A stretch of DNA of 7,138 bases from an uncultured Clostridia bacterium (GTDB taxonomy: Bacteria > Bacillota > Clostridia > Lachnospirales > Lachnospiraceae): positions 1 to 7,138 of the forward strand of contig CALASV010000157.1 of the NCBI GenBank assembly GCA_937888895.1, in the 5' to 3' direction. The notes under the pieces were generated by a model. The model saw nothing but the letters and a program-made list of their open reading frames with translations. It had not been told where the DNA came from and did not search any database. Positions 1-6,946 of the stretch are shown here, piece by piece (within the stretch, counting starts at the first letter, position 1; each line of letters opens with the position of its first letter). A program made the position numbers and the translations under genes.

Positions 1-68
1 TTAGCAACGAAAACGACTGCGTAGCAGTCAAATCGAGCTGTATGGCTGAACTGTTGGATATATAAAGT
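1..68. repeat. Left-edge palindromic segment, possible dispersed intergenic repeat
   Basis: This segment lies beyond the 3' end of the amylase gene. It has four CpG dinucleotides in its first 35 bases, which stands out against the very AT-rich window. It contains a perfect 6-bp inverted repeat (15-20 with 24-29) around a 3-base loop, a weaker agc/gct pair (36-38 with 45-47) and a cagt/actg pair (25-28 with 50-53). No coding frame is supported. The mix of small stems and a different base composition is what small dispersed intergenic repeats of Lachnospiraceae-type genomes look like, but only one copy is visible, so repeat status is inference. Confidence 0.35.
11..29 (-). terminator. Candidate intrinsic terminator of the amylase gene
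   Basis: Read on the minus strand, the sequence about 40 bases after the amylase stop codon forms a perfect 6-bp stem (GACTGC/GCAGTC) with a TAC loop, followed at once by GTTTTCGTT. The position and the stem-plus-T pattern fit a Rho-independent terminator. The stem is short and the T tract is broken by C and G, so it would be weak. The same hairpin may instead be part of a dispersed palindromic repeat. Confidence 0.4.
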
Positions 69-1811
69 TTACCAGAAGCTTCTTGCCCAAGTAACTAAAG
101 AACCATGATGTGTATTATTGAAAACATCTCGTTTCATTTGGTCGGTAACTGGACCATTTTTTCTCATTTTTCCTAAAATTACTTCATGAAGTTCTTCAAT
201 TTCCATTTGCTCATAAGGTTTTGTTAAATCAAGAGGTTTTTTTGGTGTTTCTATTGAAACTTCTTCTTTCTTAGGTGTTACTTTTGGTAAGTCAATTGTT
301 ACAGTTGGTTTCTTTTCTTCTGTTTTTATAGGAGTTGTTTTTGGTGATTCTATTTGTTTGGTTGTTGTTTCTTCTGTTTTTGTAGAAGTTGTTGTTTTTT
401 CTTCTACTTTTGTAGCTTCTTTTTTTAGAAGTTCTATTTTTTCAGAATTGTTTTCTATTGTTTCTTTTATAGCAGAAGGAATCCAAATTTCACCTGCATT
501 TCCATCTATTTCAGCAGAAAGATTACCATTAGTTACTGTAATAGTTTGTCCAGAAAATGCTCCTGTATAAGTGCCATTTGGAGCAGAAGCACGAATAGTA
601 AAAGGATTATCATCATTATTTACCATAACAATAACAGAAGTGTTATTATAGTTTCTAGCAAAGGCATATTGTCTTGTCGTGAGAGAAAGTTCCTTATAAT
701 CACCATAACTTAATGCTTTTGTTTGTTGACGAATGCTACCTAAACGAGTAATAAATTTAATATAAGGATTTGTTTTTGCTTTTTCTTCCCAATCTTCGAA
801 TACTAATTGTGGACGAATGGCAGTATCTGCTTCTGCACCACGACCTTTTTTGCCTTCGATAGCAAATTCTGAGCCATAGTAAATGGATGGAATACCTGGT
901 AATGTATATAATAAAATATGCACAGGTGCAAAGCCATTTGGTGTACTTAATTTAGAGATAATACGCTCTACATCATGATTATCTACAAAATTGTAAAGTT
1001 TTAAACGAGTACCACCCATATCATAAAGACGTTTTACTGTATGAGCAATTTCAAAGAAATTGTGGTCATTATATCCAGAATATAATGCTTTGTGTAAGTG
1101 ATAATTTGTCACAGAATGGAGAGTATCTGCATTTGCCCAACGAATATAATCTCCGTGAATTACTTCGCCCATAAGCCAAAATTCAGGCTTTACTTCATTT
1201 GCTGTTCTACGAAGTTCTTTCATAAAATCAAAGTCTAATACATCAGCTGCATCTAAACGAATACCATCTACATCAAATTCCTCTACCCAATAGCGAATGA
1301 CATCACAAATATAATTTTTTACTTCAGGATTTCTTTGATTTAATTTTGCTAAAAGATTGTAGCCACCCCAGTTATCGTAAGAAAAGCCATCATTATATTC
1401 ATTGTTTCCCCAGAAGTTTACATTACAATACCAATCTCTATATCTGGAATTTTCTCTATGTTGCTTGATATCTTGGAAGGCAAAAAAGTCACGTCCGGTA
1501 TGATTGAATACACCATCAAAAATTACTCGAATGCCTTCTTTATGACATTCTGCTACAAAGTTTTTTAATGTTTTGTTTGTGCCTAAACGACTATCTAATT
1601 TTTTATAGTCTGTCGTTTCATAACCGTGTCCTACAGATTCAAATAATGGACCAATATAAATCGCATTACAACCAATGGATTTAATATGTGTAATCCAAGG
1701 TAATAATTTGTTTAATCGTTCTACTGGTTCTCCATATTCATTTTTTTTAGGTGCTCCTGTCATACCCAGAGGGTAAATATGATAAAATATCGCTTCATCA
1801 TACCATGCCAT
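69..1811 (-). CDS. Alpha-amylase family glycoside hydrolase (GH13), neopullulanase/cyclomaltodextrinase-like, with C-terminal extension
   Basis: This 580-aa enzyme is predicted to hydrolyse alpha-glucosidic bonds of maltodextrins or cyclodextrins in the cytoplasm. No signal peptide is visible; the protein starts MAWYDEAIFYHIYPLG, directly in the first barrel strand. GH13 conserved regions are all present: region I DGVFNH (99-104), region II GIRLDAAD (183-190, nucleophile D187), region III MGEV (acid/base E216) and region IV FVDNHD (275-280, transition-state Asp D280). Region V reads LLAKLN (153-158), close to the MPKLN of neopullulanases and unlike the QPDLN of oligo-1,6-glucosidases. A beta-rich C-domain spans about 370-447. 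After it come a Lys/Glu/Thr/Pro-rich linker (about 448-530) and a distinct tail (531-580). The usual N-terminal domain of cyclomaltodextrinases is absent. The start is set by AGGAGG at 1821-1826, 9 bases upstream of ATG. Exact substrate is not determined by sequence; GH13 membership is very sure, the subfamily less so. Confidence 0.93.
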   Translation of the reverse strand: MAWYDEAIFYHIYPLGMTGAPKKNEYGEPVERLNKLLPWITHIKSIGCNAIYIGPLFESVGHGYETTDYKKLDSRLGTNKTLKNFVAECHKEGIRVIFDGVFNHTGRDFFAFQDIKQHRENSRYRDWYCNVNFWGNNEYNDGFSYDNWGGYNLLAKLNQRNPEVKNYICDVIRYWVEEFDVDGIRLDAADVLDFDFMKELRRTANEVKPEFWLMGEVIHGDYIRWANADTLHSVTNYHLHKALYSGYNDHNFFEIAHTVKRLYDMGGTRLKLYNFVDNHDVERIISKLSTPNGFAPVHILLYTLPGIPSIYYGSEFAIEGKKGRGAEADTAIRPQLVFEDWEEKAKTNPYIKFITRLGSIRQQTKALSYGDYKELSLTTRQYAFARNYNNTSVIVMVNNDDNPFTIRASAPNGTYTGAFSGQTITVTNGNLSAEIDGNAGEIWIPSAIKETIENNSEKIELLKKEATKVEEKTTTSTKTEETTTKQIESPKTTPIKTEEKKPTVTIDLPKVTPKKEEVSIETPKKPLDLTKPYEQMEIEELHEVILGKMRKNGPVTDQMKRDVFNNTHHGSLVTWARSFW

Positions 1812-1840
1812 GTGCTAAGTCCTCCTAGTTTCATTTTTAT

Positions 1841-1886
1841 TGGATAATTAGTTGCTGTAAATTTTAATATTGTTTGTTATTATCCA
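1841..1886. promoter_or_regulatory. Inverted repeat in the amylase leader
   Basis: TGGATAAT (1841-1848) is matched by its exact reverse complement ATTATCCA (1879-1886), with 30 bases between. It lies just upstream of the amylase ribosome binding site (1821-1826), in the expected 5' leader or promoter zone of the minus-strand gene. It could be a regulator half-site pair or a leader stem. In such AT-rich sequence an 8-bp match may also be chance. No catabolite-repression (cre) box was recognised nearby. Confidence 0.2.
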
Positions 1887-1925
1887 TATATATATTACAC
1901 TAAAAATAGAAAAAATTCTACTAAT

Positions 1926-1931
1926 ATTATA
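1926..1931 (-). promoter_or_regulatory. Candidate -10 box of the amylase promoter
   Basis: The minus strand reads TATAAT here, about 115 bases upstream of the amylase start codon. No good -35 hexamer sits 16-18 bases further upstream (the minus strand there reads around AGTCGT), so this is a weak call. Another candidate, GATAAT at 1879-1884, is closer to the gene but also lacks a clear -35. Confidence 0.25.
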
Positions 1932-1940
1932 TACAAAATG

Positions 1941-1990
1941 ATAAATAAACGACTTTTTTGTAAAATTGTTGGAAAAATCAAGTGATTTTT
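1941..1990 (+). repeat. Direct repeat copy 1, upstream of the helicase gene
   Basis: ATAAATA followed by the 16-base string at 1952-1967 (ACTTTTTTGTAAAATT) recurs beyond the far end of the helicase gene, where the same 16 bases are at 6909-6924, also preceded by ATAAATA. Downstream similarity continues loosely (AAAAAT, CAAGT, ATTT). This copy has four extra bases between the ATAAATA and the 16-mer. It lies upstream of the helicase promoter and could be an A/T-rich UP-type element or a regulator site. Confidence 0.5.
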
Positions 1991-2018
1991 ACTATTCATA
2001 TAAATTGTATGGTATAAT
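1989..2018 (+). promoter_or_regulatory. Promoter of the helicase gene (extended -10)
   Basis: TGGTATAAT at 2010-2018 is a perfect -10 hexamer (2013-2018) with the TGn extension. The -35 is weak: TTACTA at 1989-1994, 18 bases away, is the best match. The promoter lies about 60 bases upstream of the start codon and is the only strong plus-strand promoter in the divergent gap. AAATTGTAT occurs twice around it (2002-2010 and 2037-2045), and ATTCAT/ATGAAT (1994-1999, 2027-2032) form a small inverted pair across the -10. Those could be operator sites but are near chance level in AT-rich DNA. Confidence 0.6.
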
Positions 2019-2078
2019 AAAGATTAATGAATGGAAAAATTGTATAAATTATAAAAAATACAAAGGAGAATAAAAAAG

Positions 2079-5000
2079 ATGACAAACAAAGTTGTATTTA
2101 TTGATACCGAAGTTAGTGTGAAAGAGAAAAAAGTATGTGATATTGGAGCAATTAAGGACGGAAATATGATATTACATTGTAATTCTATAGCTAAATTTTA
2201 TCATTTTATTGCAGATGCAAAGTTTATTTGTGGTCATAATATTATTCATCATGATTTAAAATATCTTCCATTTGCAGAAGAAAAGAAATTAAAAACGAAA
2301 GCAATTGATACACTTTATCTTTCGCCATTATTATTTCCAAAACGTCCGTATCATTCTTTATTGAAAGATGATAAATTACAAACAGAGGAATTAAATAATC
2401 CAGTTAATGATTGTAAAAAAGCACAGCATTTATTTTATGATGAGGTGACTGCTTTTTTGCTTCTTCCTTGGAAAATGAAACAAATTTTTGCTTGTCTTCT
2501 TTATAAATTAGAGGAATTTTCTGCTTTTTTTGAGTATATGAAATTTAAGCCATATTTTTCTAATGTGATAGGATTAATTCATAAAGAGTTTGAAGGGAAA
2601 ATATGTGCAAATGTAGATTTAAAACCATTGATTTTAGATTCTCCAAGAGAGCTTGCGTATGCTCTTTCTTTGATTTGTGTACAAGATAATTATTCGATTA
2701 CGCCACCATGGCTTCTTCATCAGTTTCCTAAAATTGAAGTGATTATGAAAGTACTTCGTAATACTCCTTGTGTGAATGGTTGTCAGTATTGTAATAATAC
2801 CCTTAATATCCATACAGAGTTAAAGCGAATTTTTGGATATGATACATTTCGAACTTATAATGGAGAACCATTACAAGAACAGGCAGTTAAGGCAGCAGTA
2901 GAAGGAAAATCGTTATTAGCTGTATTTCCAACAGGTGGAGGTAAATCCATTACATTTCAGCTTCCTGCTCTTATGGCGGGAAAAGCGATACGTGGTTTAA
3001 CGGTTGTTATTTCGCCATTACAATCGTTAATGAAAGACCAAGTGGATAACTTAAATCGCATTGGAATTACAGAAGCAGTAACTATCAATGGATTACTTGA
3101 CCCAATTGAGCGTGCAAATGCAATAGAGCGTGTAAAAAATGGTACTGCTATGTTGCTTTATATTTCACCAGAACAACTTCGTAGTAAAACAATAGAGAAA
3201 TTATTGTTATCTAGAAATATTGCACGTTTTGTAATTGATGAAGCACATTGTTTTTCTGCGTGGGGACAGGATTTTCGTGTGGATTATTTATATATTGGGG
3301 ACTTTATTTGTGAATTACAAGCAAAAAAATTAGATAAGAATCCAATTCCTGTTTCTTGTTTTACTGCGACAGCAAAACAAAAAGTAATTAGTGATATTTG
3401 CGATTATTTTAAAGTAAAGTTAGGAGTTTATTTAGAAATTTATGCTTCTTTAGCCACTCGTGAAAATTTACAGTATAAAGTAGTCTATAAAGAAACGGAG
3501 GAAGAAAAATATAATGAACTTAGAAATTTGATTGCAGAAAAAAATTGTCCAACGATTGTGTATGTAGCTAGAACAAAACGGACAGAAGAACTTGCAGAGA
3601 AATTGACAAAGGACGGGTTTTTTGCAAAAGCGTTTCATGGAAAAATGGATGCCAACGATAAAATTTTAAATCAAGAAGAATTTATTCAAAATAAAGTAAA
3701 GATAATGGTGGCAACTTCTGCATTTGGTATGGGAGTGGATAAAAAAGATGTAAAATTAGTCATTCATTATGATATTTCAGATTCGTTGGAAAATTATGTG
3801 CAAGAAGCCGGAAGAGCAGGACGAGACCCATCGATGCAGGCAGAATGTTATGTGCTTTATAATGATAGTGATTTAGATAAACATTTTTTCCTTTTGAATC
3901 AAACAAAACTTAGTATGGGTGAAATTCAACAAGTGTGGAAAGCTATCAAAGATTTAACACGTTTTCGGGATAAAGTATGTTGTTCGCCTTTGGAAATTGC
4001 AAGACAGGCAGGTTGGGATGATTCGGTAAGAGATATCGAAACTCGTGTAAAAACTGCTGTGATGGCATTAGAAAATGCAGGATATGTGAAACGTGGAAAA
4101 AATGTACCACATATTTATGCAACAAGTATTTTAGCAAAAAATATGGAAGAAGCAGGGCTTCGCATACAGAAATCAACGCTTTTTTCGGAAGAACAACGTA
4201 TGAAAGCAAAACGTATTATAAAATCGTTAATTTCTCGTAGAAGTATTGCAACGGCCAGAAATGATGATGCAGAATCAAGAATTGATTATTTAGCGGACAC
4301 ACTTGGTATGACAAAAGAGGAAGTGATTACTTGTGTCAATTTAATGCGTCAGGAAGGTCTTTTGGCAGATACACAAGATATGTCGGCTTATATGCTTGTC
4401 CATGATACAGAAAATAAATCGTTATTTTTTTTAGAACGATTTGCAAAATTAGAATATTTTCTTTTAACACAATTGACCGAGGATGGATTTCATCGGAATT
4501 TAAAAGAAATGAATGAAATAGCACATACAAATAAAATTTCTTTTTCTAATGTAAAAAATCTTCGCATACTTCTTTATTATTTTAGTATAAAAAATTATGT
4601 GAAAAAAACAGAAGATGGAACAAATTGGTTGCCAACGATGGATATTCCCAAATTGCTAGAAAAACATCAGGATAGAATAGAACTTTGTAAATTTATTTTA
4701 AAATCATTATATTCTAAAGTGGTAAGAGAGATAAATTCAGAACAAAAGTTAATACCTGTACAATTTTCTGTTGTTGGATTATTACAGGAGTGGAAAGAAA
4801 CGCCTAGAATTGATGTCAATCATACAGCAACTATTTCTTTAAAAGATGTGGAAGATGCCTTGTTGTATTTATCTAAAATTGGAGCATTAAAGTTAGAAGG
4901 TGGTTTTTTAGTTTTATATAATGGAATGGAAATCAATCGGTTAATTGCAGATAATCGAATTAAATATAAAGTGGATGATTATCGTTTTTTAGATGAATTT

Positions 5001-6881
5001 TATAAACAAAAAATTCGACAAATACATATTGTAGGGGAATACGCAAATTTAATGGTACAAGATTATGAAAAAGCCCTTCAGTTTGTACAAGATTATTTTC
5101 AAATGGATTTTAAAAGATTTATTACAAAATATTTTAAAGGGGAAAGAGTAAAAGATATTGATAGAACTATTACACCTGAAAAATATCATCAATTATTTGG
5201 TGAATTATCTAAAAAGCAGTTGCAAATTGTAAACGATGCAGAATCCAAATATATTGTCGTTGCTGCTGGACCGGGAAGTGGAAAAACAAGAGTACTCGTT
5301 CATAAATTGGCATCCTTATTGCTTTTAGAAGATATTAAACATGAACAACTTTTGATGTTGACGTTTTCGCGTGCTGCTGCAACAGAGTTTAAAAAACGCT
5401 TGATTGCTTTAATAGGAACAGCAGCTCAATTTGTGGAAATTAAGACATTTCATTCCTATTGTTTTGATTTGCTTGGAAGAATTGGAAATTTAGATGATGC
5501 AAAGGATGTTGTAAAAACAGCAGTTGAGATGATAGAAAGAGGAGAAGTTGAGCAAGGAAAAATTACAAAAAGAGTTTTGGTCATCGATGAAGCACAAGAT
5601 ATGAGTGAAAGTGATTTTCAATTAGTTCGTGCTTTGATGAAAGTAAACGAAGATATACGTGTGATTGCTGTTGGCGATGATGACCAAAATATTTATGAAT
5701 TTCGTCATTCGGATTCGAAATATTTACGTAACTTAATTGAGGAATATGGTGCTGTAAAGTATGAAATGACTGAAAATTATCGTAGTAAGAAAATGATTGT
5801 GGAGATAGGGAATCGATTTGCTAGTACGATTACAAAACGTATGAAATCTTCTAAAATAGAAGCTGTACAAGCTGAAAGTGGTATGGTAAAAATAACCCAT
5901 CATGTAGGAATGCAAATGATAGAAGCAGTTGTAAATGAAATAAAATGTACTTATAAAACAGGGACAGCGTGTATACTTACGAATACAAATGAAGAAGCAT
6001 TACAAGTGGTTGGTTTCTTGCAAAAAGAAGGAATACGAGCAAATTTAATTCAGTCATTAGGAAAAGAATTTAAGTTGTATAATATGGCTGAAATTCGATA
6101 TTTCTTGAAAAAAATTAAAAATGAATTAAAAACACCAATGATTTCAGAGGAAATTTGGGAGAGGGCTAAAAATAAATTATTTACTACATATGCTGATAGC
6201 ACTTGTCTTGAGATATGTAAAAATTTAATCAAAGATTTTGAGGAACTTTATCCACAAAAATATTATACCGATTTAGAGGAATTTGCCAAAGAGTCTTTTT
6301 ATGAAGATTTTTATGAAAAGGATAATAAAGAAACTATTTTTGTTTCTACGATTCATAAATCAAAAGGACGAGAATTTGATTCGGTTTATATGATGTTAAA
6401 TGGAAGTTTAACATTAACAGATGAAGAACGACGAAAGATTTATGTTGGAATTACGAGAGCAAAGGAAAATTTGTATATTCATTGTAATACGAATGTATTT
6501 AGTGAAAAATTATTTCCAGAGATAGTGCATATAATAGATGAAAAAATTTATGAAGAACCAAAAGAAATTTGTTTGCAATTAACATTAAAAGATGTATTTC
6601 TTGATTTTTTTAAAGAGAAAGAGAAGGAACGACTGGTTTCGATATTGCATAGTGGGACACCATTATTGATTAGTAGTAATTCCCTTTATGTTAGAACAAG
6701 AGAAGGAGAAAAAACAGTAGTTGTGTTTTCGAAAGCATTTTATGATAGAGTGATACAACTGAGGAGAAAAGGATATGAACCTTATTCGGCTATCGTGCGA
6801 TTTGTAGTGGGATGGAAAGGAAAAGGAGAAGAAAGAGAAACAGCAGTATTGCTACCAGATATGTGGTTTAGGAAGATATAG
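2079..6881 (+). CDS. Giant dual-motor helicase: DEDD exonuclease-like region, RecQ-like SF2 helicase, winged-helix region and UvrD-like SF1 helicase
   Basis: A 1600-aa cytoplasmic DNA-processing protein without membrane segments. Residues 1-125 resemble a DnaQ/RNase T-type 3'-5' exonuclease: D9 and E11 in FIDTE, D59 in GHNIIHHD, D111 in NDCKKA; the usual exo III His is not in place. Residues 231-245 hold C-x3-C-x2-C-x6-H. The RecQ core (about 250-605) has motif 0 Q266, PTGGGKS (K289), DEAH (387-390), the aromatic loop CFSAWGQDFR, FTATA (428-432) and QEAGRAGRD (575-583). The canonical RecQ four-Cys zinc domain is missing after the core. Winged-helix-like segments follow at about 638-674, 735-764, 811-843 and 897-952. 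The UvrD-like part (about 1040-1470) has Q1047, GPGSGKT (K1069), VIDEAQD (1168-1174), GDDDQNIYEFR, ENYRS, STIHKSKGREFD and YVGITRAK (R1460). Residues 1496-1600 are unassigned. The start follows AAGGAG (2063-2068), 10 bases upstream. Both motors look active; repair, recombination or anti-phage roles are all possible. The gene stands alone, with its own promoter. I recall similar proteins labelled RecQ-family helicase. Confidence 0.92.
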   Translation: MTNKVVFIDTEVSVKEKKVCDIGAIKDGNMILHCNSIAKFYHFIADAKFICGHNIIHHDLKYLPFAEEKKLKTKAIDTLYLSPLLFPKRPYHSLLKDDKLQTEELNNPVNDCKKAQHLFYDEVTAFLLLPWKMKQIFACLLYKLEEFSAFFEYMKFKPYFSNVIGLIHKEFEGKICANVDLKPLILDSPRELAYALSLICVQDNYSITPPWLLHQFPKIEVIMKVLRNTPCVNGCQYCNNTLNIHTELKRIFGYDTFRTYNGEPLQEQAVKAAVEGKSLLAVFPTGGGKSITFQLPALMAGKAIRGLTVVISPLQSLMKDQVDNLNRIGITEAVTINGLLDPIERANAIERVKNGTAMLLYISPEQLRSKTIEKLLLSRNIARFVIDEAHCFSAWGQDFRVDYLYIGDFICELQAKKLDKNPIPVSCFTATAKQKVISDICDYFKVKLGVYLEIYASLATRENLQYKVVYKETEEEKYNELRNLIAEKNCPTIVYVARTKRTEELAEKLTKDGFFAKAFHGKMDANDKILNQEEFIQNKVKIMVATSAFGMGVDKKDVKLVIHYDISDSLENYVQEAGRAGRDPSMQAECYVLYNDSDLDKHFFLLNQTKLSMGEIQQVWKAIKDLTRFRDKVCCSPLEIARQAGWDDSVRDIETRVKTAVMALENAGYVKRGKNVPHIYATSILAKNMEEAGLRIQKSTLFSEEQRMKAKRIIKSLISRRSIATARNDDAESRIDYLADTLGMTKEEVITCVNLMRQEGLLADTQDMSAYMLVHDTENKSLFFLERFAKLEYFLLTQLTEDGFHRNLKEMNEIAHTNKISFSNVKNLRILLYYFSIKNYVKKTEDGTNWLPTMDIPKLLEKHQDRIELCKFILKSLYSKVVREINSEQKLIPVQFSVVGLLQEWKETPRIDVNHTATISLKDVEDALLYLSKIGALKLEGGFLVLYNGMEINRLIADNRIKYKVDDYRFLDEFYKQKIRQIHIVGEYANLMVQDYEKALQFVQDYFQMDFKRFITKYFKGERVKDIDRTITPEKYHQLFGELSKKQLQIVNDAESKYIVVAAGPGSGKTRVLVHKLASLLLLEDIKHEQLLMLTFSRAAATEFKKRLIALIGTAAQFVEIKTFHSYCFDLLGRIGNLDDAKDVVKTAVEMIERGEVEQGKITKRVLVIDEAQDMSESDFQLVRALMKVNEDIRVIAVGDDDQNIYEFRHSDSKYLRNLIEEYGAVKYEMTENYRSKKMIVEIGNRFASTITKRMKSSKIEAVQAESGMVKITHHVGMQMIEAVVNEIKCTYKTGTACILTNTNEEALQVVGFLQKEGIRANLIQSLGKEFKLYNMAEIRYFLKKIKNELKTPMISEEIWERAKNKLFTTYADSTCLEICKNLIKDFEELYPQKYYTDLEEFAKESFYEDFYEKDNKETIFVSTIHKSKGREFDSVYMMLNGSLTLTDEERRKIYVGITRAKENLYIHCNTNVFSEKLFPEIVHIIDEKIYEEPKEICLQLTLKDVFLDFFKEKEKERLVSILHSGTPLLISSNSLYVRTREGEKTVVVFSKAFYDRVIQLRRKGYEPYSAIVRFVVGWKGKGEERETAVLLPDMWFRKI

Positions 6882-6901
6882 GACAAATAGGTTTTTGAAA
6901 A

Positions 6902-6946
6902 ATAAATAACTTTTTTGTAAAATTAGCGAAAAATTGACAAGTATTT
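6902..6946 (+). repeat. Direct repeat copy 2, downstream of the helicase gene
   Basis: This is the second copy of the element seen at 1941-1990. ATAAATA is followed directly by the identical 16 bases at 6909-6924, then GAAAAATTGACAAGTATTT, which partly aligns with the first copy. It begins 20 bases after the helicase stop codon, in the same orientation, and lies immediately upstream of (and overlaps) the promoter of the next reading frame. The simplest reading is a shared promoter-upstream motif; direct repeats bounding an inserted gene are the alternative. Confidence 0.5.

Noticed and set aside
358..570. Plus-strand open frame of 70 codons inside the amylase gene
   Set aside because: It is antisense to the low-complexity Thr/Lys/Glu linker and the end of the catalytic protein. 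Its Val/Ser/Phe-rich product mirrors that bias and it has no convincing ribosome binding site.
1885..1896. Short alternating AT tract in the divergent intergenic region
   Set aside because: It is only about ten bases long and typical of AT-rich intergenic DNA; it is not a meaningful microsatellite or origin signature.
2769..2792. C-x3-C-x2-C read as a radical SAM signature
   Set aside because: The spacing matches, but it lies in a short linker directly before a RecQ core, with no room for a radical SAM barrel and no other family motif.
3946..6232. Four minus-strand open frames of 60-87 codons inside the helicase gene (3946-4209, 4336-4530, 5733-5915, 6050-6232)
   Set aside because: Each lies opposite well-conserved helicase sequence, shows no recognisable protein and is explained by AT-rich codon bias on the other strand.
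6882..6930. Intrinsic terminator after the helicase gene
   Set aside because: There are T runs, but no GC-bearing stem precedes them; the region is better explained as the start of the next promoter area.
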